Shown here in pieces: positions 20,757 to 33,026 of a DNA stretch of 64,000 nt (the first letter of the stretch is position 1; every line of letters starts with the position of its first letter). The stretch is from Neurospora crassa OR74A. Taxonomy: Eukaryota > Ascomycota > Sordariomycetes > Sordariales > Sordariaceae. Location: positions 682,001 through 746,000 of the forward strand of contig NC_026505.1 of NCBI RefSeq assembly GCF_000182925.2, in the 5' to 3' direction. The translations under genes and the position numbers were made by a program. The notes beneath the pieces are model-generated. The model did not search any database and was not told the DNA's origin. It saw only the letters and a list, made by a program, of their open reading frames with translations.

Positions 20757-23700
20757 CTTGCCGGTGTTAATTGTGGTCGAAAAAAAAAAAGAATAGTTTG
20801 ATAGCAGAAGATTAAGTAAATGTGGTCTCGATGCCGTGAAAAAGTAACCGACAAGCCAGTTATCGAGGAGTGAGTGAGATGGAGATCGAGAGCTGCGGCG
20901 ATGGAAGACAATACGGTGATGTTGACCAGCAACACTTGAATTATTTGATGGTTTGCTGTTGAAAAGAGAAAGTCGAAAAGAGCTGAACCCGGAACTCCTT
21001 GGAAGATGATGCTCAAGGACGAAGGACAATGTATGACCAGAGCGCTAGAGAAATAGGAAAACCCAAACACAAAAGAAAGGGAAATAGAAAGGGCAAAATG
21101 TTGACCCAACAAACGATGCGTTGGCAGCTGTTCTGTGAACTGGCATGAGATAATGGGAAAGGCACTTGACGTCTCTGATATATACAATGCCTTTCTTTCC
21201 CGTGGTCATGGGTTATCTGACGGGAAGGGTTATGCGCCATTGTGGGTCACTGATAGCGTACTACTGTTCATCCCGTTGATCTGGGTAGTTCCCAACCGTG
21301 AACCGTCTGTCATGAAGTTTGGTTTGGACATGGTCGTTTTGGTGTGAACAACTCAGCAACGGCTGGCTATCAGGGTATGCGGATCATTCACGCGCCTCCA
21401 TCACTGGCGGCAGTGAACACGATCGCCCTTGTAGGGATTCTTCCGCGTGAAGGACATGGGGGGATTCCATTGAAAGGACGTGATCTCCATGTACAAAATG
21501 ATTCGACGAGGGTTCTGACATGGTGGTGTTTGAAGAAGCGCGTGGTGAATCGGGACTCAGTGGATGTCGTTCGTCGATTGTTTCTCTTGACTTTGTTTCT
21601 GTCAGCGATTCGACCAGACAAGCGCACCGCTCAAACCAGGCCCCACCTGCACCCTGGCCTCAGCGCTTGAAGTGGACAAGCGGCAACCAAGGTGGGATGG
21701 CCATTGACGGCCTTTGATTGGTCACGAGCTTGGAATCATACTGAATTGGGAATCCGTGAAACAGGTCGAAAATAAACCCCCTGCCATTCATTGTCCACTG
21801 TTAGCGCGCGGAGTCTCGCCCAGAGGCCCAGATCCCCCAGACCCCCCCCCCCCCCCCCCCATGGCTTCCAGCTGTCGTCCAAACTTTGAAGAAACGACGA
21901 CGACCAGTCATTCTCTTCGAATCTTCACCTCTCCAGACGCCCATATCAGTGCTTCATAGCACGGCCATCGATAGGTATCTTCAACCTTGGTTAAATGATT
22001 GTCTCGCCCACTCGACAGACGCGCCGTCTCGTTGCTAGGCCCCCCCTCTTTGTGAAGCACCAGCTCCCATCACGCGTCTGGTGTCTTTGACAGCTGCCAA
22101 CTAACGAACAGTCAAGAAAGAGGGACCAACAATGAGCACAACCGCCGACGCACGTACTTCCCCATTGTCCTGAACATTGGCACGGTTGAGCAAGACATCG
22201 AAGCCTTTGTGCGCCAGGCGCGCCACAACAGTCTTCGCGGGAGCATCTTGGCAATCGCGAGCGACAGCGTAAGGCGTCGTTCCTTAATCATACTTTGAGA
22301 AATGTTCAGCACCAGGTAATTGGCTGGGCTTCTGACGGGCTGTGAGGGAGAGGCACCTGCAATATATGGGGACGCCGACCATGTCATCATCGCCGTGGCT
22401 ACATATCAGATGCCTACGTCGTGTCTGAGCATTTGGTCAATCTTGAGCCTCATCCCAGAATATCTGCCGTTATCGATTACATAACTTGGCTCGTCACGTC
22501 ACCAGCCATTCCTGGATACCTTTTTGAGCGGCCAGTCCCGAACCAAATCGCCGTCTTCCGTCGGCTTCAGCGACACCCATGCCAATCGGACCTTGAGGCT
22601 TTCGGGAGGCACATTCTCAGCCCTATCAGGAACGTACCTCTAGCGAAGGCGCAGGGAAGAAACCCTCTTGGCTACACTAGAATACCTCAGTGCCCATTGC
22701 ACCGGAGCTTACCCCGACGCTAGTCCTCGAATTCCGTGCAATGAGCGCCCAGAGATGGTGAGGGTAGCTGTTGTGTGACGTGAGGAGAAAGGTCAGATGT
22801 GTCTCCATGAGACTCCACGATATCACAAGTGGCTGGCATCGTATGATGACGTCCCGGGTCTGGAAGGGACGGATAGTCGTTCGGGGTGGTGCACCGACAC
22901 TTGTTCACGGCAGAGTTGCAGTTTGACGGCGACAACGGAGAAGCTCATCTCAAATGTCCCAGAGGCATTAAACACATTACAACTACAAGACAGGCAAACG
23001 CAATATCCTCCCGCCACACCGGGACCAGGGGTTGGGGTAATCAGACTATCAGGGATATCGACCGTGGTCTAGAACGTCTGCCCATGTCTCTCCCCTTGAT
23101 TATCAAAGGGACCGTGATGCTGAGACACGGCAAGGTAGGCTGAGGAAGAACCCCACGATGCCACGATCCACCAGTTCGGTTGTGAGCTTCTTGTTGGTGC
23201 CGTGGACCTTTGCTGTGATACGACCAAGGGCTCCATCAGGTGAGCCACAGCCTACCTCTGCTGGCCGTCCTCGTACGTATGCAACCTTTCGGATCAAAAA
23301 AAAACTGATTAAGGAAAAGGGATTTTTCACCGCAAGTTGGTGAGGCCACAATGCACTATATGACTGCTAACGGAATGGCTCGTCTTTCATTTGTTCAAAG
23401 CACATGTCATCAACTCTATCCCGTCCAGTGTCGAACGGCTGGAAGATTCAGTGCTGACTACGGCTTATTCCTTGGCTTGGATGCATAGCTACGGCGCGTG
23501 CGGTCAACCCGCCGGTGTGGTGTATGGTATCGTCACCTCACCCCAACTGTAACGTTGTCGAGAAACTGACGACGTCAACCGTCTTCTCTACAGTGCTAGC
23601 TAATGTCAAGATTCTGGACAATTCAAGAATCAGGCCATCACATCCGAACAGCAATTTTGAATGTCTTGATATCAGTCTGTCTCATAACGGTGCGATGCGC

Positions 23701-24619
23701 AAGAGATGCCTCGCGAAGCACTACCATTTCCCCAGGATCATCGCAGTTTACTAACCGAAGCCATATCAGACGCCCTCTACTCCCAAATCGACGACACACA
23801 CACACCACACACCACACACATACACACCTGATGTAACGTAAACTGCCGAGCCCGCCAATCTGACGTGCCGCGGAAATCTCGTCAGGTCCCCTATGGATTG
23901 ATGGTAGTGTAACATAAGGAGAGCTCTCCAGGACCAATCAGCTTTGCGTCTTTAAGCCCAACCGATGAGCTGCTGAAGGGGTCAACAGCTTCACGAGAGC
24001 TTCGGGAAGAGGGGCACAGCCCCGAGCCACATGGTCTCAAGCGAATCATGCTCCATCCCAGACGACTTCTTTTGTCCCGCCGTGCAGCCAGGCTATATGC
24101 AGTGCACAGCCTTATACAACATGGTAACGTCAGAAACTGTTATGACGGCCAAAGGAACGATAGCTGGTACAGATTAGGTCTTCCCGATCATGAACACAAG
24201 CGACTACGAAGACAGCACATTGTGGCTTTCAACATGCGGAACCAAGTCAGTGACTTGATGAGTGGTTGCAACCTCCGCCTGTCCCAAAGAGACAATACCG
24301 AACCGAGTGTCATGTCATTCGCCGAGTAACCTTTCTAAATGTCATCTCTCGGGCTACAAGTTACGCCCTCTTTGCAGTGACGATGGCAGTGCACATAGTG
24401 TCACAGCATGGAGCTTCTTCTTTCCTTGAAGCTTCTACGTTGAAACAGCGGTATGCAAAGATGTGGGGATGATTGATGGCGTACCATCCGTGTCTTCTCG
24501 GAGTCTGGCCATCGAGGTGCCCATGATGATATAACCCTAGCTTTGGCTCCCTACCCCCCTCTCCGGAATGACGTCCATCTCCGTTCTTCATCTACCGAGC
24601 TCACAGAAACGCCCTGAGA
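20757..24619. other. Gene-poor divergent region with coding-like fragments
   Basis: No intact gene was recognised in nearly 3.9 kb. Some fragments look coding by composition: minus strand about 22090-22310 (TTPYAVARDCQDAPAKTVVA and onward), minus strand about 23115-23290 (ALGRITAKVHGTNKKLTTEL and onward), and a short plus-strand frame with several Cys at 24031-24177. They may be remnants of decayed genes or exons of genes I could not assemble. A poly-C run lies at about 21842-21860 and a CA-rich repeat at about 23801-23826. Confidence 0.4.
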
Positions 24620-27502
24620 ATGGCATCGTCATCCAACCTCAAGACACATCGAGTTCCTTCGCCTAAGCAGCGTGGAACCACCACAATGGCCCTCACTTTC
24701 AGTCACCTCACTGCCGCAACCTTTGAGAAAGATGTCGGACGCGGAAGGAAACGACCCAGAGTCAGAGAAGCCGTTTCATGTGAACAATGCCGGACTCGCA
24801 AGATTCGTTGCGATCGAGAAACACCATGCAAACCATGCAAAGACCGCGGACATGCTTCAAGTTGTGTCTATAGCAGCCACAAGGACCGTCATCAACATGC
24901 TGCTCCTAGTCCTCGTGCCAACCAGACAAAGGCTACAAAGTCTCCCAGTAAAAGTCCTCCTCAGACGCCCTCCATCGAGGTGGTCCCGCCCTTCCACACA
25001 TATACTCCTTCCGAGAGCTGCTCCACCTCAAGCAGCTGGGAGACACCCGAGCGAATGCTCAGCATCGACCGGGCACTCTCCCCCTTCTCCCGGCAGCCAT
25101 CGCCACTACCAAGTCCGCGAAGCCCTCGTTTCCAAACATCATCAGCCAGCAAAACCCGCATGATCGGGCTTAGCCACTGGATGGCTCCCTGCAACGAAAT
25201 GGACGTCGTCCGCGCCATGCTCGACCACTCCGAGCCCTTCAATCCGTGTCGCAAAGCCTTCCGTGAGCTCAAGACCATGCTCCGCTTGCACAACTCTGTC
25301 CCCCCGTCTCTCCCGACTCTGACGAGCGACACCGACCTCAAACTCCTCCTCCCTGTCCGGCCCATCTGTAAACGGTGGTGCGCCCAATACCAAGCCACGT
25401 ACGGCCGCATCTACTCGATCCTCGACCCCAAAGCCCTTGGCACAGACGTGGACCGTATCTACACCGGCACCCTCTCCCACCCTGTTCACGTCTCCAAGGT
25501 TCTGCTAGCCATCGCCATCGCCATGCAACCCTCCTCTTCCTCCGACCGCCTGTACGGTAGGACCTTAGCCCGCCAAGTCGAGATCTTCCTCCACTCTTCC
25601 AGTCGGTTCCAAAAACCCTGCATCGGCGTCGTACAGGTGCATCTCCTCTTAATTGTCCTGAAAACCATCTCCGCCTCGGACACGGACAAGTTCTATGACT
25701 TGATGGGTCTGCACGGCATCACGACGCAGATCGTGTTGAACATGGGTCTGCATCGGGATCCTGCGCTGTTTGCGGATGTCAGTCCTTACCACGCGGAGGT
25801 GAGAAAGAGGCTATGGGCGACCTTTGTGAGGTTGAATCTGGATTATTGCGTGAGGAGCGGGACACACTTCACCCTCCGTCTGGAAGAAAGCGACTGTCCC
25901 CTGCCAACTACCGCCGGTCTTCGAGCCCCGACAGACTCGACTACCACCATACTTGGACGCGAACCGGATGAGCAGGCTAGGACAGATTTGGACTTTGGAA
26001 TCGCAGCCGCGCGATTAGCCAACGTCATTGGACCCATGCAACAAGCCCTTTACTCGTCCAAAGCCGGGGAAGCCTCGGACCCATGCCAGTTGCAGAACGA
26101 ACTCAGGGCGGCGTACGAGGACATCATTGCTTCCCTCCCGGTGGCAGAGCTTCAACGTGGCCCTGGCTCTGGCTCACCTCGGCTAAGCTCAACAGACCCC
26201 ATGCAATCCCTCCAGCAGTCTATCCTCTCCATCACCTTCCACAGCTTCCTCTCCATCATCAACCTGGCTTCCACCCTCGGCTGCCCGCCTCACAGCACGC
26301 AGCGGCCGTCGCTAATAGAGATATGGGACTACTCCACCTCTGTCTTTCACGAGTTTCGATCCCTCTGCCAGTCATCATCCCCAGTCCCAGCAGCAGACAT
26401 AGCATGCCACCTCCTCTGGACAGACGCCTGTCGTGCCGTGCTAGCAGCTTGCTGGGCCGTCTCCCGACTAAGGGAACTCAATTTCTCCATCTCCCCTCAC
26501 CCGCAGCAAAGCACGACAATGGTCCACATGCACGTGTTCCAGCAGATCCTGACGGATGCATTGGGGTTCTTGTCAGGGATGTGGAAAGGCAAGTTTCATT
26601 TAGGACCGGTGGCAGCCAAGACCAGTCTCATTCTGGCTGTTACTCTCAATGTAACGCTTGCTGCACAACAACAAAACAGCAGCAGCAGCAGTAACTTGGA
26701 TGTAGCACCAGCACTGATGGAAGTGGGCGTCGTCACTGCTGAGATGCTCATTGGGGAGTTTACTGCCGCTTTGCAACAGCAGCAGCAACAGCAGCAACAG
26801 CAACAGAGCCGACAGCCTACCAGCTGTAAGCTTCCGGATCTCAGCAGCCTGGGTATCATGACCTCTGTTTACTCCCCCAGTGTCATCTCCGGTACCTCAC
26901 TCTCCATGTCCCCCCTCTCCGATGCAGACATGGAGGAGGAGTCCACCATATCCATGTCCATGCCAGTAACAATGGCAGGGACAGGGACGGGTACCAGTAT
27001 CTATGCCTCATGGCCTCCTCCCTGTCATCCAGCGCCCACTTCCTCCTCCTCCTCCTCCTGCTGCACCTCCTCCTCCTCCACCAACACCCTTCTCGTCGTC
27101 CCGCCAACAAACTCATCGGGAGCGAGTTCGTTGGTGAGCACCCCGTCATTGACTACCTCTACGCATGAGTACGACGAGTATGAGTACGAGTACTTTGATT
27201 TGCACCAGTTCTCGGCGGCGGCACCAGAAGCGACTGCCCCTGGTTTCAGTTGTATTGAATTGCCGCTGGACGGCCATCATCACGGGTACGACGATTTTCA
27301 TATCATCAACAATGGGACAGCAGGGGCGAGCATACAGCATCAGCAGCAGCAGCAGCAGCAGCAGCAGACGCAGAAGGGGATGCAGCACGAGGGGGGATTG
27401 GGAATCTATCCTAGCTTGAACCTTGACGCTTATCAGCAGGGGATGGTGGGTAGTAGGATGGGTTTGAATGGGATGGATGATGGGATGAGTTTGTGGCAAT
27501 GA
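24620..27502 (+). CDS. Zn2Cys6 transcription factor
   Basis: A fungal binuclear zinc-cluster regulator, probably nuclear. The cluster lies at about residues 54-80: CEQCRTRKIRC, five residues, CKPC, eight residues, C, which is the C-x2-C-x6-C-x5-C-x2-C-x8-C spacing. It is flanked by a basic stretch (GRGRKRPRVRE). A Ser/Pro-rich linker follows. The middle-homology region (Fungal_trans type) runs from about residue 245, with YGRIYSILDP, a FYDLMGLHGITTQIVLNMGL segment and the family-typical EVRKRLWATFVRLNLDY. The C-terminal third is a low-complexity activation-like region with two Gln tracts, poly-Ser and acidic Tyr-rich parts (EYDEYEYEYFD). The frame is one open exon of 960 residues. I cannot assign a pathway; no biosynthetic cluster is adjacent. 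Confidence 0.85.
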   Translation: MASSSNLKTHRVPSPKQRGTTTMALTFSHLTAATFEKDVGRGRKRPRVREAVSCEQCRTRKIRCDRETPCKPCKDRGHASSCVYSSHKDRHQHAAPSPRANQTKATKSPSKSPPQTPSIEVVPPFHTYTPSESCSTSSSWETPERMLSIDRALSPFSRQPSPLPSPRSPRFQTSSASKTRMIGLSHWMAPCNEMDVVRAMLDHSEPFNPCRKAFRELKTMLRLHNSVPPSLPTLTSDTDLKLLLPVRPICKRWCAQYQATYGRIYSILDPKALGTDVDRIYTGTLSHPVHVSKVLLAIAIAMQPSSSSDRLYGRTLARQVEIFLHSSSRFQKPCIGVVQVHLLLIVLKTISASDTDKFYDLMGLHGITTQIVLNMGLHRDPALFADVSPYHAEVRKRLWATFVRLNLDYCVRSGTHFTLRLEESDCPLPTTAGLRAPTDSTTTILGREPDEQARTDLDFGIAAARLANVIGPMQQALYSSKAGEASDPCQLQNELRAAYEDIIASLPVAELQRGPGSGSPRLSSTDPMQSLQQSILSITFHSFLSIINLASTLGCPPHSTQRPSLIEIWDYSTSVFHEFRSLCQSSSPVPAADIACHLLWTDACRAVLAACWAVSRLRELNFSISPHPQQSTTMVHMHVFQQILTDALGFLSGMWKGKFHLGPVAAKTSLILAVTLNVTLAAQQQNSSSSSNLDVAPALMEVGVVTAEMLIGEFTAALQQQQQQQQQQQSRQPTSCKLPDLSSLGIMTSVYSPSVISGTSLSMSPLSDADMEEESTISMSMPVTMAGTGTGTSIYASWPPPCHPAPTSSSSSSCCTSSSSTNTLLVVPPTNSSGASSLVSTPSLTTSTHEYDEYEYEYFDLHQFSAAAPEATAPGFSCIELPLDGHHHGYDDFHIINNGTAGASIQHQQQQQQQQQTQKGMQHEGGLGIYPSLNLDAYQQGMVGSRMGLNGMDDGMSLWQ

Positions 27503-28312
27503 GGCAGTCAGTTTGGTGAGCTACGAGATCAGCATTGGGGTTTTAGTCACCTCTAGAGAAGAAGGGGGAAGAATGCACTGTAAAAAGAGGAAGGTAGAAT
27601 GGAAGTTTTGTAAGATCTGTACCTACCTAGCTGTGTTTTATTTGATTTGTTAGTGTGTTCGAATCAAGCAAGGAGTTAACAGACTATGCAAGCAAGACGA
27701 GGAAGGAGCTCCAATATAGGTAGGAGACAAGACGTAAGAAACGTAGGACGATGGGGAGGAACCCCTTGGGTAGGTATCCTAGCGCAATGCTAGGTACCTA
27801 GCTTGAGAGGAAAACGATGAAACATAGGTAGAGGTACATTTCCCCTTTCCAAAGTGATGAGCTTCACTGCATGACTTGAATCCTCGCAGGAAAGTACCTC
27901 TAGGTATATCTGGACGGATGATTATTGTTTGTTCTGGTAGATGGTGCCAGAGAAAGGTACCTACTTCTAGGTAGAGATATCAAGGAGTGACAACCATCGC
28001 GTCAACCGCACCGACCTACTCTGGCACCATGCTAAACCAACAGAACATCCCCGTACCACAACCCTCTTATTCTCGCTCGGCAATTTCTTCACAATTCCAA
28101 AAGATCCAATCCAAATAGGAGTCTTAGGTACCTAGGATAATGAGAAGTCAAATGCATCCCTGTGGTACCATCAATCTGTGGTAGGTATCCATTCAGTAGA
28201 ATCTACTATGAAAGCTCGCAATGTCTACCGCCGGTACCACCCCCCCACGCTGATCACCTTCAACTGGAGATTATAGGTTTATGCTCAGCAGTTGGTCATC
28301 AACAATTGATAC
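27503..28312. other. Intergenic region downstream of Zn2Cys6 gene
   Basis: Contains many TACCTAGGTA/TACCTCTAGGTA words, including a perfect palindrome-like copy at 27895-27906. No gene recognised. Confidence 0.55.
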
Positions 28313-28402
28313 GGGCCGCTGGTCTAGTGGTATGATTCTCGCTTAGGGTTCAATCCTGAGCATTCTTGCGAGAGGTCCCGGGTTCAATCCCCGGGTGGCC
28401 CC
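28313..28402 (+). tRNA. tRNA-Pro (AGG), with intron
   Basis: Acceptor stem GGGCCGC/GTGGCCC, A box TGGTCTAGTGG, anticodon stem CTCGC/GCGAG, T-arm with B box GGTTCAATCCC. The anticodon AGG lies at 28365-28367. An 18-nt intron (28369-28386 region of the loop by alignment; base-level span 28369 onward is tentative) follows one base after the anticodon and includes CCT, which can pair with it. A T7 tract just after the gene is a good Pol III terminator. CCA is not encoded. Confidence 0.9.
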
Positions 28403-30433
28403 ATTCTTCTTTTTTTGATTTTTTTTCCCATTCTCTTTCTGGTGCATGCTTTCCCTCCTTTTAGCGTTTTTTTTTCCTCTATTGTTCTATGCGACACCGA
28501 AACAAGTTTCATTCTTGCTCTCCTTGCCATTCGTTTCTTTTATTTTCTTTTTCCTTGTCTTTGCTCGGCTGTTTCCATGTGGCTATTATTCTTCGTTCGT
28601 CTAGTGAAACATGCTGACTGAGTCGCCAACTCTTATTCTACGACCTTCTTTCTTTCTTTCTGCTGATGTTTGACTTTCCGGCGATGGTCTTCATCGAAAA
28701 ATCGCGAATTTACGAAACCCCAACCCATCATTACACTGCCTGCAGCCCTACAATTATCACCCTTATCTTGTTCACATGCTTCCTACCTATGTACCTACCC
28801 ACCCTGCCACGAGATTACAAGACAGGGTCCCTTAAACGCATTTGTAAACAAAAACCCCTGAATCATCATCCATCCCACTCTGTCTGGTTGGTAATCTGGG
28901 TACTCGTCGGCGACTAGATCCTTCCGACTCTACCTAATTAATTAGGTACCATTATAGCATCATCAATCACCGAATAGAGGTACATACCAAAGTGAACATT
29001 GAAGATCACCAGCCAGCTAGTAACTTGGTACCTACGTAGTCCACACGACCGCTGACTTCAATGAAAAGCCACACACCCGTACATAGTATAGCTAAGCAAC
29101 TGATATCAAGCCCATTCATCATCTAGGTACCTACCTACCTACATTACATTTGGAAAAGTACACATACAAGAAAACCACCCTCGCTCGCTCGCTCACTTAC
29201 ACCACACGACCCCAAACCTACCTACATGAACCCAAATTGACCAAACAAACGACCTAGGTTCGTACCTATCATAAGATCCAGATCCAGATCCCAGGTCTAG
29301 GAATAACCAACTGCATTGATAAGCATTGTACGATACCTAACGTACCACCTACATACAGCCCAAAAAACGAAATTAACCTAACCATCGCCGCTTCTGATTG
29401 CACCGGAGACTTTTTTTTTTTTTTTGGTTATAATGGGTCGGAGAGGACCTCACACAGTTAGTTAGCCCGGTCGCCGCCGTCTCGCCGACTCGCCGACTCG
29501 CCGACTCGCTGGCGGGAGATCATCGACAGGGGTAGTGGTAAAAAAAAAAAAGAAATCCATGACATGGCCTCTTTGTGAGAATTTGAGGTACGTATGTAGT
29601 GTAATGTGCCTCGGCTTTTTTTTTTGGACAAAGGTAGGTACTGTACACTACCTCAGAAATTGCAATTCCTTCAAGAAAATTCATTTTTACAACTACGTAT
29701 AGGGGTTGCGCGCTACGGCGTGTTAGGTACGCTTGTGAAGGATGAGAGGTAATGATGTGTGTGTTCCAGACTTCCAGCATCTTCCAGGCTTGACCCATGC
29801 TCATCACTTCCCCCCAAGTTCCCTCCAAACTCCCCAAAACTCTCCAAAACTCCCCCCAAACTCCCCAAACTAAACTCAACCGTGTCAAGTCAAGTCAAGT
29901 CAAGTCAAGCACGGCACGGCGGCGGCCGAAAGCATGGCCGGTCGACCGACCGATTGACTGAAAAAAAGGATTTTTACCCGCTATCTCCGGAGTTTCGGTG
30001 GAGTGGAGCTTCTTCGTTCGGTGGTATGGTAAGGGGTGGAAACGAAAAAGCATTAATAAGCGTTAATGGACAAGGACAAGGGTATCCATCTACTTCCTCG
30101 GTACATACCTAGGTAAGGTAGGTAGGTAGGTAGGTAGGTAGGTAATCATCAATAGTAGGTACCATGGGTAGGTAGGTAGTGTCAAGAATGACATATAAAA
30201 TAGATAGAAAATAGTTTCATGTGAATCAAGGACCTCTCATTTTGAGTCCTTCATTCATCCATCCATCCATCCATCCTCTCCAGTCAGGGTCAACATAACA
30301 TCCATTTTTCTTACCAAATTCCACACCGTTTAAAAACCTCACTTATATCATACCTACCTAAACACCAACCCAAGATTTAGACGCAGTAAAGGATCACCAA
30401 GATCCCAAAACCACCACCACCACCACCACCAAA
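28403..30433. other. Intergenic, microsatellite-rich region
   Basis: No gene supported. It holds a T-rich stretch after the tRNA, CGACTCGC repeats (about 29481-29510), a CAAGT pentamer array (about 29884-29908), a GGTA array (about 30116-30143) and a CATC array (about 30252-30275), besides scattered TACCTAGGTA words. Confidence 0.6.
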
Positions 30434-31909
30434 ATGGCTACTTCCACTACCTCCGACCTCAAACTCTCCCAACCCCTCACCCTCCCCAATGGCCTTACCC
30501 TCCCCAACCGCCTCGTCAAAGCCGCCATGGCCGAACAAATGGGCTTCGGCAACCACCTGCCCAACCCCGAACTCGCCGCCGTCTACGCCACCTGGGCCCG
30601 CGGCGACTGGGGCCTGATTCTCACCGGCAACGTCCAAGTCGACCACGCGCACAAGGGCGACGCCCACGACATCAGCCCCAACCACCCCGGCACCACGCCC
30701 GAGCAGACCGTCACGGCCTTCAAGGCCTGGGCGGACGCCGCGCGCCTGAATGGCCAGTCCAAAACGCCTGTGGTCGTGCAGATCAACCACCCTGGTCGCC
30801 AGAGTCCGATGGGCGCGGGCACGCGGGGACTGTGGGAGAAGGCGGTGGCGCCCTCGCCGGTGCCGTTGGTGTTGGGAGAGGCGTTTGTGCCTCGCTTGTT
30901 GTCGAAAGTGCTTTTCGGCACGCCGCGGGAGCTGACGGTTGCGGAGATCAAGGATATCGTGCAAAAGTTTGCGGTGACGGCGAGGATCACGGCCGAGGCC
31001 GGGTTCAATGGCGTGGAGATCCATGCGGCGCATGGATACCTGTTGGCGCAGTTCTTGAGCAAGAAGACAAACAGGCGCGGGGATGAGTATGGCGGGTCGG
31101 CTGAGAACAGGGCGAGGATTGTTGGGGAGATTATTAAGGAGTGCAGGAGGCAGGTGACTGAGGCGGTGGGTGAAGAGGAGGCGAAGAAGTTTGTGGTGGG
31201 AATCAAGCTGAACAGTGCGGATTGGCAGGCGGGACGCGATGGAAAGGAGGAGGAGGAGACGGATACGGCGGAGGAGGTGTTGAAGCAGATTGAGCTTTTT
31301 GAGCAGTGGGGGATCGACTTTGTCGAGGTTAGCGGTGGCAGTTATGAGGATCCTCAGGTAAGTTTTGGTGTTGTTTGAGGGATGGGGCAAGGGGTTGTCT
31401 GTCGTGAACAACAAAAGGGGCACGGAACAAATGCTAACGCCATACAGATGGCCAACGGTCCCAAGCCCGAAAAGTCCGAACGCACCATGGCCCGCGAGGC
31501 CTTCTTCCTCGAGTTCGCCAAGATCATCCGCACCAAGTTCCCCAAGCTTCCTCTCATGGTCACCGGCGGCTTCCGCACTCGTCAGGGCATGGAGGCCGCT
31601 TTGGAATCCGATGATTGCGACATGATCGGTATCGGACGCCCGGCCATCATCAACCCTTCGCTTCCCGCCAACTTGATCCTCAACCCGGAGGTGCCGGATG
31701 CGGATGCCCGCTTGTTCGACAAGAAGAGGGCTGAGCCGCACTGGATCGTTGAGAAGTTGGGCATGAAGTCCATTGTTGGTGCTGGTGTTGAGGTGGTACG
31801 TCACGTTCCAACCCCATTTGCTTCATTGTGTTTCCGAGTATGTCATGCTGACTTGGTTCTTTTCTAGACGTGGTATGTGAGCGAGCTCAAGAAGCTGGCC
31901 AAGTTTTAG
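30434..31909 (+). CDS. Old Yellow Enzyme family NADH:flavin oxidoreductase
   Basis: An FMN-dependent TIM-barrel oxidoreductase of the NADH:flavin oxidoreductase/NADH oxidase family (PF00724). Such enzymes reduce activated alkenes, or other acceptors, with NAD(P)H; the substrate here is unknown. Three exons (30434-31357, 31448-31795, 31868-31909) give 437 residues, typical for the fungal type. Visible family features are LPNRLVKAAMAEQMG near the N-terminus, QINHPGRQSP, the catalytic HAAHGYLLAQFLS with its His-x-x-His-type pair, RGDEYGGSAENRARI, and the phosphate-binding end VTGGFRTRQGM with GIGRPAIINP. The last exon codes only TWYVSELKKLAKF, as in the family C-terminus. Both introns have GTAAGT/GTACGT donors. 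It converges on the next regulator gene. Confidence 0.9.
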
Positions 31910-33026
31910 AGAGAGTGAGGGATGATTAAGTATACGATACCCACTTTTTGTTTAGAGTTGCGATAGAGCTTTCGGCGTCGAATAGAGGCATAATTATGAA
32001 TGTGCTGGAATCTTTCGTCTCTCGTATTGTGAAGGCCAGATTGACCGGCCCGCTGCTGATTCGGCTGGCTGTAGACGAACTCGTGTCACGCCTCGTGCCT
32101 AGAGGTTTTCCCAAGCAGACCTGTTCATCAATTACAAGACACCGGCATGAGAATCGAATCGCGTAGACGATAGGTGAGAAGTGCGAGTGGTTACCTATAA
32201 GAACTTGAAGGTGAAAAAATGAGGATGAGGCAGGGCCAAACACCACCTAAAAGGGCGGGACGTACTGGCCGTACCAAAGTACTGAGTACCTACTTGCACT
32301 AACAGTTTCTGCGTCTAGAACATGCAAACCAAGTTAGTGTGAGCGGCAGGTTTCCCGGCAGCGGTTCAAAGCGCTCATGTGGCGCTGCCAAAAAGACTGC
32401 AGCACCGACCCGGAATCTTGGGCAGGCCGTGCAGCAAACACTTGTGAACCCCAAGCCCCCGTCCGGCGGTTCATCCCGTCAAGTTGGGAGCCAATACTAG
32501 AGAGAAGAGAAGTTAACAAACAAATTTGTGTACAAGTCAATTGGCATTTTACTTCTCTGGGCTGAAAGACACCTGAGGTATGTCAGTGATTACTATGACA
32601 CTAGGAAGCCGATGTATTAGTATCTGTACTCTTTTCTCACCTAGGGCGTCACTGCAGATAAGGTCACGCCAGAGTACATGTTACGCCGTTTTGTTCATCT
32701 TGATACTTGTTTGATCTATTTATTTCCAAGAAGACCTATGACAAAGAGGCACACGGAGTGAGTGGACATAATTATTCTTACATATACCCTACAACTCCGG
32801 CCCCAAAAGATGTCCCCCGGTAAAGACTACAAATGAGCTGAGGGGCGATGCGATGCTAAAACCAAAGTGAACAAAAAAGGAAAGAGGAATCCAGGGTATC
32901 ATGTTCCAACGCTGATGGAGAACCGTGCCGTACAACCTGGCTTCGACACTCGTACACAAGGCGAAAGGCCGACCGACGATGGGTAGAGAGGCTCAATGGC
33001 TATCACCTCACCACCACCCCACCGCA
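31910..33026. other. Convergent intergenic region
   Basis: About 1.1 kb between the 3' ends of the oxidoreductase (+) and the regulator (-). Short frames only; nothing recognised. Confidence 0.5.

Noticed and set aside
21842-21860. Poly-C run as a regulatory element
   Set aside because: A single homopolymer with no adjacent gene start; probably simple slippage.
22090-22310. Ankyrin repeat on the minus strand
   Set aside because: TTPYAVARDCQD faintly recalls TPLHLAA, but the 33-residue spacing and the rest of the consensus are missing.
30377-31804. 475-codon frame antisense to the flavin oxidoreductase
   Set aside because: It runs through the coding strand's exons and intron without splice logic and has no recognisable domain.
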